Shown here: one piece after another, positions 54,468 through 64,000 of the stretch
Layout: the number at the start of each line of letters is the position of its first letter
How positions within the stretch are numbered: position 1 is the stretch's first letter
From: Septoria linicola
Taxonomy: Eukaryota; Ascomycota; Dothideomycetes; Mycosphaerellales; Mycosphaerellaceae
NCBI GenBank assembly: GCA_024114885.1
Contig: CP099421.1
Span: 1,426,001-1,490,000, forward strand
Direction: 5' to 3'
Length of the DNA stretch: 64,000 bases
The notes under the pieces: generated by a model
Database searches by the model: none
Told to the model about the DNA's origin: nothing
The model's input: only the letters and a program-made list of their open reading frames with translations
Position numbers and translations under genes: made by a program

Positions 54468-55386
54468 TGTTTCGCGTCCAGATAGGCTCCAGCAAAATCA
54501 GAAGCGTCTCCACGCATCTAGGCCTCTATGCCACGACTTCGATGCTGAAAATTCTTGTCATGTCATTCTTTCGCTTTCCTGTGCTGTGAATACACCCGGC
54601 AGACCATCTTGCCTGGTCTCATGCGGTCGCCCTCGATTTTGGTGCGTGTCCACGAGTTTCTATGTCTCGAGGAAGGAGCGTCGGCATAACGGCAGGTTCG
54701 GGCCGAACAAGCTAGCGAAACTTTTTCTCCATCCGTCTGCACTTTGCAGTCTTTTCCCTTCCTCGACAGACCTTCCTCTTCATGTTGATCCAGCAACATG
54801 GAGTACTGCTCCTCTGTTGAAGAAGAGCACGCCTGCCCCGCGAGCAGGCATGAGAGACACCGGTAAGAGACATTGCACATCCGAACACCAATCTTGCATA
54901 CTACATGATGAGAGCACTATTTGCTACCCAGCTCACTCAAAATGCTACGGCATGATGCTGTAAACTCATAGAGGCTGTTTCTGAAACCTTCATCCCTGCA
55001 CAACGAGACGAAAACACGCACATGATGGGACAGTAGCTAATTCGCTCGCAGAGTAGGAGATAGTTCACAACCTTAGAGCAGCCTTGGGGCACACGCGCAG
55101 TTGCACGACGCACAAAGATTAGGTGGTGGTGGGTCCAAAATCAACCAGCAAGCACTCATTGGAATCCTCTGGCGATGCTGTCAATAGTGGCTAGCAATGC
55201 CTGATCTCTCGTACTACTATCTACATGTCCTCCAATTCCGACCAATTCACGGGGCGGCCGGCTGGCCCCGATCGCGTGCAAGTCTGGTTTTGATCCATTC
55301 CCCTTTCACCTGCCATACCTTTTCTATACTCCTGCAGCTCAAGTGTGTGTTCGCACACGAGCGTCTGTTATTGCTCTACCGTCTTT
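54468..55386. other. intergenic, Zn2Cys6 factor / PHO23
   Basis: 0.9 kb. A 188-codon plus-strand frame at 54397-54963 overlaps the regulator's first exon and has no protein features. Confidence 0.4.
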
Positions 55387-58050
55387 TCAGGATGCGCCGC
55401 CTCTGCCACCCCTGCCTCCTCGCCCACCCCTAGCTCTTCCGGTCTTGGGACGGCAGTCACGGCAATACCAAATATCATCCTCGGCAGGAGCCTCTGTCAG
55501 ATCTGTACAGTCGAGATGGAACCACTCCTTGGCGCAGTTGTCATTATCACAAGCAACCATTTCGCCATATGAGCCACGATTGCAGTAGCAATACTTTTGC
55601 TCATTCGGATCATCAGGGTCGTGCTCGCTGTCTTCGCCTTCCTGATCAGCAGCCTGAAGATTGTCGTCTTCGAGTTCTTCTTCGGGTTCAGCTGGACCAT
55701 CGTCGTTGTCCTCACTGCCATCTTCTTCAAGTGCAGGAGGCTCATTGTCGTTTCTTCCAGCTATGCTATACCCATTTTCGCTGCGAGAATGGTGCTCATT
55801 CCGACCAGACGATCGCGTGGACTGCCGAGTACTCGTGGGTGGCGGCGATCCCTCGGGCGAGCTTCCACGTGAGCCCTCTAGTGGCAAAGGTGATGTTTGG
55901 AGTGTAAGTGAGGTTGCGGTGTTGCGTCGTGACAGCGGCTTTCTCGTGGCGGATCTTCTAGTCGCCCTCTTCGCCTCGGCCTCAACGTCGTCTTCTGCAG
56001 TGCCAGCTTCACCTCTTCCGTCCCCACTGACGGATCCTTCTTCATCGTCATCATCTTCATCGTCGTCGTCTAACCTATGTCGATCCATGTTTGGCGATTT
56101 ATTGAAAGGCGCAAGCTGTTTGACGAGGTGGCTGTTGCTAGCATTCCGTTTATGTTTCGACACGCCAGCGCCTTGCATTTGTGGCTCAGAAGAGCTAGAG
56201 TCCCGATCGTCTGGTCCAATTCGTCGTGTGCCCCGGACGCGCGCCATGGCTGCTGAGCCGAACGCCGCAGTGACAGGAAATGATTCAGTCTTCGGTGTGC
56301 CGACCTTCGAGCCACGGCCACTGTTCTTGCCGCGATCACTCCCAGACCGTGAGTTCACCGGACGCCCACGTTCATTCCCACTGCCTGCGTCTATGTTGTC
56401 CACATCCTCGCGCTTGAGCTTCTGGCTAATCTCGCGAGCCAGGCGCAGCTGTGGATTGTGATCGTTGGCCATGCTCTCGTCGTGTTCTTCTGTCGTCTCT
56501 TGAATCCTTCTTCGCCCATTCGTTGTCTTTTCTGAATGGCCGTTTGACTTTCCTGCGGCTGACACAGAGCGGCTATTTGTGCTGTCATCGTCCTGAACTC
56601 GTTCGTGTCGTAGATTGGTCGCGGTACTATGTTGGCGAAGCCTCGAGCTTTGCGGTCTAGCAGCTGGAGGTGCCTCCATCGTTGCTGGATTGAAGGACGA
56701 GGCCAGAGGGCTGCTGGCCAGCATCGGACTGTTCTGAGCGGATACTGGTAGATTCTTCTTGCCCTGAGTCGGACCAGGCTTCGCCTTCGCGGTTTTTGGC
56801 TTCCCGGCAGCGAGTTCCATCGCTGGTGTGCTCCGCGGTGTTTCTTTGACCTTGGCACCTTTCTGTGTGGAAGCTTGACGTTCCATGCCCGGCGCCGCTG
56901 CAGCTTTGTCCGCGTTCTTCCTCCTCTTCACCGGCGCAGGCTCACCACTGGTAGATATGCCTAAGCCGTTAGCACTTGCAGCCATTGCCGTCTTGCCTTT
57001 GCCAACTTTGGGGGCCTTGCGAGGCTTCACTACGTCGTCGAAGTCCGAGTCTCCAGCCGGCTCTGGCACTCTTTTACCCTTGCCTTTTCCGCGTCCTGCA
57101 CCAGCTGCCTCTCGTTGAGCGTCGTTCCTGGCTTGCGCGATTTCGACTTCGTGCATGGCTGCCGCTGCTGCCGCCAGATTGTTCGTTGCAGCCACATCTC
57201 CAGGTCTACTGGCACCAGCTGCACTCGCCTTGGTCTTCTGTCGATTCTCACTGTATGCCCAATGCGTCATGCTTCCCAGTCGTGCCTCCTCACTGATCTC
57301 GCTGTCCACGTGGGGCATGACCGAATCTATGCGCTTGTTCTGGAGCGAAAGGACGCGATTCGCCTCGTTGAGTACGACAATCTTCTCGTCCAGGTTTGCG
57401 AGCATGCTGTGAGTAAGCATGCGCAATTCCTGGTATTGATGTCGGCGTCTCAGCTCTTCCTCACTATCAGCTGCCTCGGCGCCATCTAGTGAGCCTGCCC
57501 TGGATGGCTGCGCACTATGTCGGCCACCGACACCATTGACGATGCTCGGATTGGCGCTTCCACTGGTGCTGTTGTTGGCAGTCAAGCTCAGCAGTCCTTG
57601 AGCTGTTGCCGCCTGAGCTCCTGCAGTGGCAGTCGGCTTGCGCGCAGGCACGGGCTGCTCCATCAATGTGTCCAGCAGCTCTCCCAACTGGTCAGTCGGG
57701 TTGTAGATTTTAGCCTCGACCTCTTTCATGAGCGTGTAGTGCTTCATGACCTCCTTAGGCAGAGCGGTGATGGCATCGGTGAAGAAGGTCAATGCTGGGA
57801 AGAAGCCCGTAGGCTGTGCAGACTGGTCTGCCATGTTCGCATCGTGGTCCGCACCAGCATTCATGGAGCCAAACGGGCGTGCGTAGTAGTTGGCGGGTCG
57901 CGTGGTGTTGGTGCGAATGGCTCGGCCGGCGGTGCTGCGTCGAGGGACGGCATTATTGTGATTGAGGTAGTGCGGGTTATTGTGGCTCGTTTCGCTGCTC
58001 GTCGCAATGGCGCTGGACGTCTTGCGCAGACTCGACATGGGCGGCGCCAT
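55387..58050 (-). CDS. PHO23: ING-family PHD protein, Rpd3L subunit
   Basis: Single exon, 887 aa. The N-terminal ING region has FFPALTFFTDAITALPKEVM at about residues 83-102 and a coiled part with RMLTHSMLANLDEKIVVLNE. Roughly 550 disordered, Lys/Ser-rich residues follow. The C-terminal PHD finger (C4HC3) runs YCYCNRGSYGEMVACDNDNC, AKEWFHLDCTDL, WYCRDC. Tyr, Met and Trp of the H3K4me3 cage are present. ING proteins with this layout (Pho23) sit in the Rpd3L histone deacetylase complex and direct it to methylated H3K4. It ends in an RGG tail (RARGGRGGRGGRGGAS). PHO23 is preferred over YNG1/YNG2 because of length and layout; this is not proven. Confidence 0.88.
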   Translation of the reverse strand: MAPPMSSLRKTSSAIATSSETSHNNPHYLNHNNAVPRRSTAGRAIRTNTTRPANYYARPFGSMNAGADHDANMADQSAQPTGFFPALTFFTDAITALPKEVMKHYTLMKEVEAKIYNPTDQLGELLDTLMEQPVPARKPTATAGAQAATAQGLLSLTANNSTSGSANPSIVNGVGGRHSAQPSRAGSLDGAEAADSEEELRRRHQYQELRMLTHSMLANLDEKIVVLNEANRVLSLQNKRIDSVMPHVDSEISEEARLGSMTHWAYSENRQKTKASAAGASRPGDVAATNNLAAAAAAMHEVEIAQARNDAQREAAGAGRGKGKGKRVPEPAGDSDFDDVVKPRKAPKVGKGKTAMAASANGLGISTSGEPAPVKRRKNADKAAAAPGMERQASTQKGAKVKETPRSTPAMELAAGKPKTAKAKPGPTQGKKNLPVSAQNSPMLASSPLASSFNPATMEAPPAARPQSSRLRQHSTATNLRHERVQDDDSTNSRSVSAAGKSNGHSEKTTNGRRRIQETTEEHDESMANDHNPQLRLAREISQKLKREDVDNIDAGSGNERGRPVNSRSGSDRGKNSGRGSKVGTPKTESFPVTAAFGSAAMARVRGTRRIGPDDRDSSSSEPQMQGAGVSKHKRNASNSHLVKQLAPFNKSPNMDRHRLDDDDEDDDDEEGSVSGDGRGEAGTAEDDVEAEAKRATRRSATRKPLSRRNTATSLTLQTSPLPLEGSRGSSPEGSPPPTSTRQSTRSSGRNEHHSRSENGYSIAGRNDNEPPALEEDGSEDNDDGPAEPEEELEDDNLQAADQEGEDSEHDPDDPNEQKYCYCNRGSYGEMVACDNDNCAKEWFHLDCTDLTEAPAEDDIWYCRDCRPKTGRARGGRGGRGGRGGAS

Positions 58051-58694
58051 GGTGAGCGGTAGAAGTGCTCAGTGGCAGAGCAGCGCGCGTGGCAGAGGAG
58101 CGTGTCGGCGGGTGCAAGCAAGAAAGAGGAGCAGAGAAGATCTCTCTGATGCGACGCGCTTAGGTCGAGGAAGCCCGAGGACGCAAGCTGAACACTCCAA
58201 TGCTACTGCAATCGCATCTTGAGTTGTAGCAACACTTGGAATGATGTCGTTCCTCACCAGCGCATGGCGCAACAAGAGAATGTAACAGTGTCGGTGGACC
58301 TCACTGTCGTCGACTGCAGATCCGACACACCAACCTCTTGCTACAGCAGCGGAATGATCCCGCACAGAGCATCCAATGACGTGCATTGATGACAGGGTCC
58401 ATTATCCATATCTTGACTGTTCTCACACTTACTTTGCTGCCAGGTCTTCACATACGCTTCTACCACAAGATGGCGTCGGGAAGTGTATGAGGTGCCATTG
58501 ACACACCTTGTCACTGGACGAGGGAGATCGGGAACCCGAGATTCAGGCTCGCGAATTCTGCATTTCGTGACAAGGCTGATTGATCGATATTTTGGGCCGT
58601 GTCTGTTAGTTCTGACTGGATCCAAAATTCACTTCCAAAACGAAGTGCCCTGCTCAGCTATACGGCAAACCTCCTCTGAACGCTTTCAGCCCAT
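58051..58694. other. intergenic, PHO23 / carbonic anhydrase
   Basis: 0.64 kb with the PHO23 promoter and the 3' region of the carbonic anhydrase gene. Confidence 0.4.
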
Positions 58695-59333
58695 TCACCT
58701 CCTCGCGTATACTTGGAGCCGTCGAGCATTGTCCTTTTCATCTTCAGCTTCGCTCAATTCCTCGAGAACTCCTTTGTCAAGGCAGTACAGAACACCATGG
58801 AGCTCCAAGCCACGCTCCTTAATCGCGTCAATCACAATCGGCATTCTCTTCAAAGTAGCCATTCCAGCCAGCACGTTCTTCCTTGCTAGAAACGTCGTTC
58901 GATCCACAGTGTCGATGGCTTCCAGCTCATCAGCGAACTTCTCGCGCAGCTCTCGGAGAGGCTGGAGCCAGATGTCCAGCACGTCTAATTTTGCATTCGC
59001 GAGAGATGCAGTCACGCCTCCACAACAGGTATGCCCGGCCACAACGATATGTTTGACTTTCAGGTGGAACACGGCGAATTGAACAATCGAGAGCAGACTG
59101 ATGTCGGTGTCATTGACGATGTTGGCGATGTTGCGATGTGTGAACACTTCACCGGGCTTGCATTGCAATATAGTCGTCTCTGGGCATCGTGAATCGGCAC
59201 ATCCTATCCAGAGAATTTGAGGAGCTTGGCCTTTTGAACAGGTGGGGAAGAAGTCTTGATCTCTGCTGTTGATATCGAATGCCCATGCTTTGTTACCAGC
59301 GAGGCATTGGAGATAGGCGTCCGTACTAGGCAT
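58695..59333 (-). CDS. NCE103: beta-carbonic anhydrase
   Basis: Single exon, 212 aa, the normal core length. It hydrates CO2 to bicarbonate. Zinc ligands Cys-His-Cys are in ILWIGCADSRCPE and VVAGHTCCGGVTAS, with the Asp-Arg dyad in CADSR. Dimer-interface and substrate regions (VFTHRNIANIV, LSIVQFAVFHLKVKHI, GLELHGVLYCLDKGVLEEL) are typical. No targeting peptide, so probably cytosolic. In fungi it supplies bicarbonate for carboxylases at ambient CO2 and can take part in CO2 sensing. Cys replaces the more usual Ser in GCxDSR. Confidence 0.95.
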   Translation of the reverse strand: MPSTDAYLQCLAGNKAWAFDINSRDQDFFPTCSKGQAPQILWIGCADSRCPETTILQCKPGEVFTHRNIANIVNDTDISLLSIVQFAVFHLKVKHIVVAGHTCCGGVTASLANAKLDVLDIWLQPLRELREKFADELEAIDTVDRTTFLARKNVLAGMATLKRMPIVIDAIKERGLELHGVLYCLDKGVLEELSEAEDEKDNARRLQVYARR

Positions 59334-62300
59334 AGGTAGTCAATTTGTGATGTCCTAGGTGGTTGTTGATGCCACAAGCCCTGGAGTCAGTCCTTCGTCA
59401 ACCCATACGGCAAGCAAGCGCTGGCCGTATTGGCTTGTGCGGCAGGTATAGGTGTGAGGCAGTCATGGTTCCTTCTTACCGTTTGGCATCTGCTGCCAGT
59501 CCAGGTTGATCACCAGCCTGCTCACCTTCAGCATTCTTCGCTGTCTTGTCTTTCCGACACGAGGGTCGGATTGAAATATCTCGTCACCCTGCAAAAGTCG
59601 AGCCTCGCCTGTGGGAACCTCTGAGGTACTACATGTGGCATGCTCGAGTCTGTATCGGCCTACTTGGAAACCACCAATGTCGAAGGAGAAGCGACGAAAG
59701 CTTCGCGCCTGCTGTACCTGCAAAGGCCGCACGACGAGTTCGTTGGTGTCACGTTGTGGTGGACCATGATCAAAGCAAGAAATACGTTGAACATTCTGGA
59801 GCAAGCAAAGAGCGTCCTCACAGAATGACGGCTTTTCGGTCGTTCTGTTGTCCCGTGCCATCACTAGGGTTTGCTATCGAAAGTGGTGAGATCGTGGAGA
59901 GTGGTCGATGGAACTTCACGAAACAGACCTTGACTATAATTTAACCTCGACTTGCCAAAGGCTGGGTTGTCATGGGTATGAACATTAACGGGTCAGCGAT
60001 ACAATCATTGTGCTCTTCGGAATCCGACGTCCTCACAGCATGCCGGCTTTCTTTGCTCGTCTTCTATGCATATGCAAGACTACTCCAATTGAATTTGCGC
60101 GTAAGAATGAACGTCAGACCATCGGGACGTTTATGTCAAATGACGTCGGGAGAGCAGGAATTGAGCGTGTTGAGTGGTCATACACTGACCGAACAAGCAC
60201 CAGCCAGATGTTAAAAGGAATCAAAGTCCTGACGTTGCCTTGTCAGACCAGCATGTGACCGGTTTGCTGGATCTATACCCAACGTTGCTACGCGACACGA
60301 AGGTAGCACCCTCAGCACTATCATCGGCGTCTTCGTGGTCTAAACTAGTCATCTCAAGCCGCCCGCACAATGGTCTTTGGCAGGATACGAGCATCATGCG
60401 AGCACGATTTGTCCCAGAAACCGTGGTGAGATACTCCGAAGATCGAGGCTATAACATCAGCTTTGAGAGGCTAGAATACTTTCAAGTGCGGCTCCGCAAC
60501 CCTTGTCCCTACCCACGCTGGTTGTTCAGACAAGCTCATCAGGCGATCCAACCCAAAGTTGGCCGATGCGCAGTAAGGTGAGACATGGGCCTCAGCCTTA
60601 GGCTAAACATGGGCTCCGGGTCTGCTAGGATCGGTGCTCAGTCTCAAATTCTGGGTATACTCGTGGGCCGGAGTTCACGATGTTGGGATCTCACATGGAA
60701 GACCCGGTTTCAATGTCTGACACTGGAGGTGACGAGACCGTATCGTCATGACTCATGGACGCTGGCAAGTTCGGTATTTTGATATCGAGCGAAACCGATT
60801 GACATTCGTCTTTCAATAACAACAAGCAAGGTACATAGCCGTGACTCTGGCAGTCTGCCATACTGTACAACTCAGACATCGGTCGGCGCGTGTCGTGATC
60901 GAGTTACGTCTCATACTGGAGGCGAGATGATGCTAGCCTGCATCGATATAAGCCTTCTTTAGCGGTAGAGAAACCGAACTTGCCCTAACCTCAGAAGACT
61001 GGTCCCGATGGTAGGGCTGCAAGAACTGTTTCTGCTCCGATCCATTAGAGTCAGCGCCATTCTTGTCTGCTATGTGCAGACGCGGACGGCTTTGCGGAAC
61101 ATCATCGGGGCCGACCCATACGCCTGACCTGGTGACAAGTCTGTCTTCAGAGCAACATACGAGCAAAGGCGTTCCTTTGGTCGATGCGAGCCCATGTACA
61201 GGTGGTGTCTATCACGCTCCCCTGGAGCGCCTACGGTTTGTGCAATTCTTGATGTAGGCCATGTTAGCATGCTGCGGCTTAGCATATGATATTTTGTCAC
61301 GGGAAGCTGATGATATGGCGTAATACGTGATTCCTGCGAGGAAGTTGGCTGTTGCTCGTACAGCCTCATGTGCTTTTGAACGCTTGACCTGATTTACGAA
61401 CTTGCACCGAGTGAAGTCACTAGTGTTTTGCTTACAGCTTCAGCATATCGTCGTCAAACATGATGTCTTCTCTGTAGCAGCTTTTGCCGCCACACTGAAA
61501 ATGCCGTGCCAAAAGGTCAGGATTGCCATGTTATGAAGACGCACTGATGTCAAGGCCATTCTGAAGAGCCATACCAACGGCCCGCTAAGGCTGATAGTCA
61601 ACAATGAGTGCAGAATGCAGAACTTGTACTTTGAAAAGACCGATGCTGCCTCCGGACGCGAGTGAAGCACGTAGATGCGCTATGACTTGTTGCGTCTGTC
61701 CAGGAATAGTGCAGGGAACATCGGAAGGCTGTGCCACGTCAACAGTAGGCATTAGCAGGAGTAGGAACGAGAACAATGCTGTTGTGCTCGTCCCGACTTG
61801 CGAGAAGCACTGGCAGCAATGGAATGCGGTATTCATGAGTCCAAGTCTCGATGCTCGCGACGCGAGCAGCCGGGAAAGAATGACCCTTCATTTGGGATGT
61901 TCTCAACCTGTCACCTGCCTGCTCCCGTGTGGTGCAACGATTATTCTGCAACGACTACGAAAGCAATGATCTTCGTTGAACGATCGTGGCCCAAGAGGTT
62001 TTCCAAGTGTGCTTCGCTTACATGCCGTTGTACTGTCGTGAAACCACGCTCCTGCTAATGCTGGGGTAGCGCCCGGGGATCTTGCCCAAAGCATTAAGTG
62101 GGCGTAAACGCCCACCAGCGATGATGCTCTGTATGTGCATCAGAAAGCTTCGAATAGAGTATGTAGTGGCTGTTTGGGCGCCCACGTGGTCGAACGCCCT
62201 TGTGCCTGCGAGGCATGCGAGCGGAGATCAATCTGAAGCGCTTGTCCAGAAGGCACTCCTGGTCACGCTATACCTTGAGGTCCACATTGTCGCGTATAGT

Positions 62301-62630
62301 GTGGTGCAACATTGAGAACGTGTGACGTGGCATCGATAGGCAAGAGGTGCTGATATGCCCGAATTTATCGCTGCACGTGAGATTGTCTCGAGTAAGTCGG
62401 CCTGGCAGCCAATTTGCAGGTCGGAGGGTGTGGCAGGAGGCTTCATGATCTTCGCAGAGCCACGGTAAGCTGTTGTTCCAACCTGGTTACACTTGTGGCA
62501 GCCCCAGTCAGTCGCGTGGCCGCCATGTGCGTGCTTGTCACTGCACAGGAGTGGATATGTATGGGGCATCGGCACACCGACAATAGACGCATTCAGGCTG
62601 TCGTTTGAGAAAAGGCCCTACTTTTTTTTT
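59334..62630. other. gene-poor stretch
   Basis: 3.3 kb without a supportable gene. A short plus-strand piece at 59679-59768 starts like a zinc-cluster protein (MSKEKRRKLRACCTCKGR) but stops at once. A 9-10 base T homopolymer lies just left of 62630. Confidence 0.4.
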
Positions 62631-63603
62631 TTAGCACAGTCGTGTATTGTCTGTAATGGCCCTAGACGCCTTGCCTTGCAGCTCGGCGCTCAAACTTCTC
62701 GCCTCAAGACTCATCAATACTAGTAGCTCGTTGTTTGGAAGATCGTCCAGGACAGACAGCTCAGTCGCGGATGTCACGGCGCTGGCATTACCTGTGACGT
62801 TCGCTGTATGTAAGCGTGCCTGCGCCTGTTCAGCGGTAGTCGCATCCTGCAGTTTTCGTAGATAAATTGCGTGCGCTGGGTATGTGGCGTCTTGCAGAGA
62901 GCGGCTTAGTTGCAGGCAGTAGAGACCAGGCCTGTCAATCAGGTTGACTGCTATGGGAGTGGACTCGAGGTGCCTCGCACGTCCTGTGACAGGTCGGCTG
63001 TTCGTGCAGCAGATTTGACTTGGCAAACCAACCTGGTCAGATCCGAGACTCTAACTTAGCGAACAGAGTTGTGGCGTGTATTGAACAACCACGCAGCTAG
63101 ACCACTTCTGGATGGGTCGAGACAAGCCAATTGTGTTCTATCGGCATTCCGCCGCCTCTGTTGCAGCCAGAGTAGTAGAATGTCAGCGCTGTCGTCGATG
63201 GCGTAGCAAGCGAAAAGCTCGCCGAGGATCTGTCTGCTAGATCTGTGCACAGCATGACAGGGCTGCCACGCGAGACAGACTGTTGATGTGTCGGAAACGT
63301 GGCTGGTCGCACAATGAGCACCTCGTTGTGCGAGGGCGCGGTGTCGACGGTAGTAGTGAAGGAGCTGAGCGATTGCAATGCTGTGCACCCATGCTGTTGG
63401 CCGGCTGCGTAAAAGTGGCCTGGCGCGACCTGCAATTGACTGTCTCGCACGTGTCCGACAGCTATGAAGAAAATGGCGGGTGGCCATTGGTCGGCCCACG
63501 CAAGGAAGGGAGATCATCTAGAGTTGCCGTCTGCGGCAGCTTTCATCAATCGCAAGGTCAAAGTCAATTCGGTGACCTTGCTTGCATGCTGTTGCTGCTG
63601 CTA
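62631..63603 (-). pseudogene. probable decayed gene, unknown family
   Basis: Two coding-like blocks. The right block (to 63106) includes ADQWPPAIFFIAVGHVRDSQ, CTALQSLSSFTTTVDTAP and RGGGMPIEHNWLVSTHPE. The left block (63032-62631) includes LPSQICCTNSRPVTGRARHL, IDRPGLYCLQLSRSLQDATY and ELSVLDDLPNNELLVLMSLE and ends at a TAA. A 73-nt intron (63033-63105) with a poor GTGGTC donor joins them in frame. Going upstream, the frame is crossed by TGA (63514-63516) and, inside a CAG run, by TAG (63601-63603), both explicable as C-to-T changes. No clear start exists. Codon choice favours C/G at third positions through both blocks. I do not know the family. Confidence 0.4.
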
Positions 63604-64000
63604 CTGCAGAGTCGCCCGTGTGTGCTGGGGCGTAGGTCGGCCAGGATCTAAGCGCAGCGAAGGTCTAGAGAACCCATCCCAGCATGGGGACCCTGCGCAC
63701 CGTGATGACGACTGTTGCGATTTCGCACTCGCTTTCTCACGGCGGACCCGCCAGGCCAAGCCCAGTTCAGCGAAGTGTCCGACGCCTCGGTGGCCTGGCA
63801 GAGGAGGTGAGCCCGATCAGCACGCCCATGGCCGGGCTAGCCAAGTGGAATCTGACCAATTGAGCAGGGATGGTGAGTAACAGGCTGAATGTGCAGCGGG
63901 AAGACGCCAGGGCAGTAGTCTGGCAGGAATTGAGCATGAGAGATACGAATGGGTGCAAGCGAAGGACACATATCGCCCGAACGCGCTCCGTTAGCACGTA
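63604..64000. other. right-edge sequence
   Basis: An open frame continues upst­ream of the decayed gene, but nothing can be defended as a separate feature. Confidence 0.3.

Noticed and set aside
54397..54963. 188-codon plus-strand frame
   Set aside because: Overlaps exon 1 of the Zn2Cys6 factor antisense; no protein features.
59679..59768. Zinc-cluster-like start RKLRACCTCKGR
   Set aside because: Only two of six cysteines can be aligned before a stop; no splice extends it. Could be a fragment, but too short to call.
61585..61836. 83-codon minus-strand frame with a hydrophobic stretch
   Set aside because: The hydrophobic part is not at the N-terminus and no cysteine pattern or homology is evident.
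1..64000. CRISPR arrays, rRNA, integrated virus or intact transposase/reverse transcriptase
   Set aside because: No regular repeat-spacer array and no matching protein motifs were seen on either strand.

Overview
This 64-kb window comes from the nuclear genome of a filamentous ascomycete (Pezizomycotina, most likely a dothideomycete). The evidence is many short GT-AG introns of about 49-73 nt with CTRAC branch points, heterokaryon-incompatibility (HET) genes, Zn2Cys6 regulators, fungal calmodulin, MET2, ECM14, TLG2 and PHO23 orthologs, and a mix of conserved genes with gene-poor stretches carrying broken genes. No bacterial-type operon, CRISPR array, rRNA or intact transposon was seen. Gene models were built by joining reading frames at splice sites, and frame closure was checked for each.

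Layout. 0.4-0.6 kb (minus): a tRNA-Glu(CTC) gene split into four blocks by three insertions. Two are 52-nt GT-AG introns with branch points, in the D loop and T stem; the third is a 21-nt intron at the usual anticodon position. This is the most unusual thing in the window. 1.5-8.0 kb (minus): a small GPI-type secreted protein with an in-frame TAG, a HET protein and a large multi-span membrane protein. 9.4-14.7 kb (plus): homoserine O-acetyltransferase MET2 (with a GCN4/CpcA-type palindrome and an overlapping uORF), a secreted GDSL esterase and a second HET protein. 14.8-18.6 kb (minus): an IBR/RING-like protein, pyrroline-5-carboxylate reductase and a TPT-family sugar-phosphate or nucleotide-sugar transporter. 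19.6-24.7 kb: a short Ser/Pro-rich protein with an apparent frameshift, calmodulin (minus), the syntaxin Tlg2 and acetate kinase.

25.6-30.7 kb: a GH76/Dfg5-like cell-wall mannanase, a 100-aa secreted cysteine-rich protein and the inactive metallocarboxypeptidase ECM14. The first two are flanked by two diverged direct copies of a roughly 220-bp repeat. 31.7-37.9 kb: a Sec7-PH ARF exchange factor and an epoxide hydrolase. 39.3-45.1 kb: two small Zn2Cys6 proteins of similar design and a TPR-SET gene carrying a nonsense codon and a frameshift. 45.2-59.3 kb: a 2H phosphoesterase, an unknown two-exon protein, a short Cys/His protein, a full Zn2Cys6 regulator, the PHD protein PHO23 and a beta-carbonic anhydrase. 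59.3-64 kb: gene-poor, with one probable decayed gene at 62.6-63.6 kb.

Functional themes. Housekeeping: amino-acid synthesis (MET2, PRO3), carbon and CO2 metabolism (acetate kinase, carbonic anhydrase), trafficking (TLG2, SYT1-like), calcium signalling and chromatin (PHO23). Cell surface and secretion: GH76, GDSL esterase, ECM14 and the cysteine-rich protein. Self/non-self and accessory: two HET genes, small Zn2Cys6 factors and broken genes.
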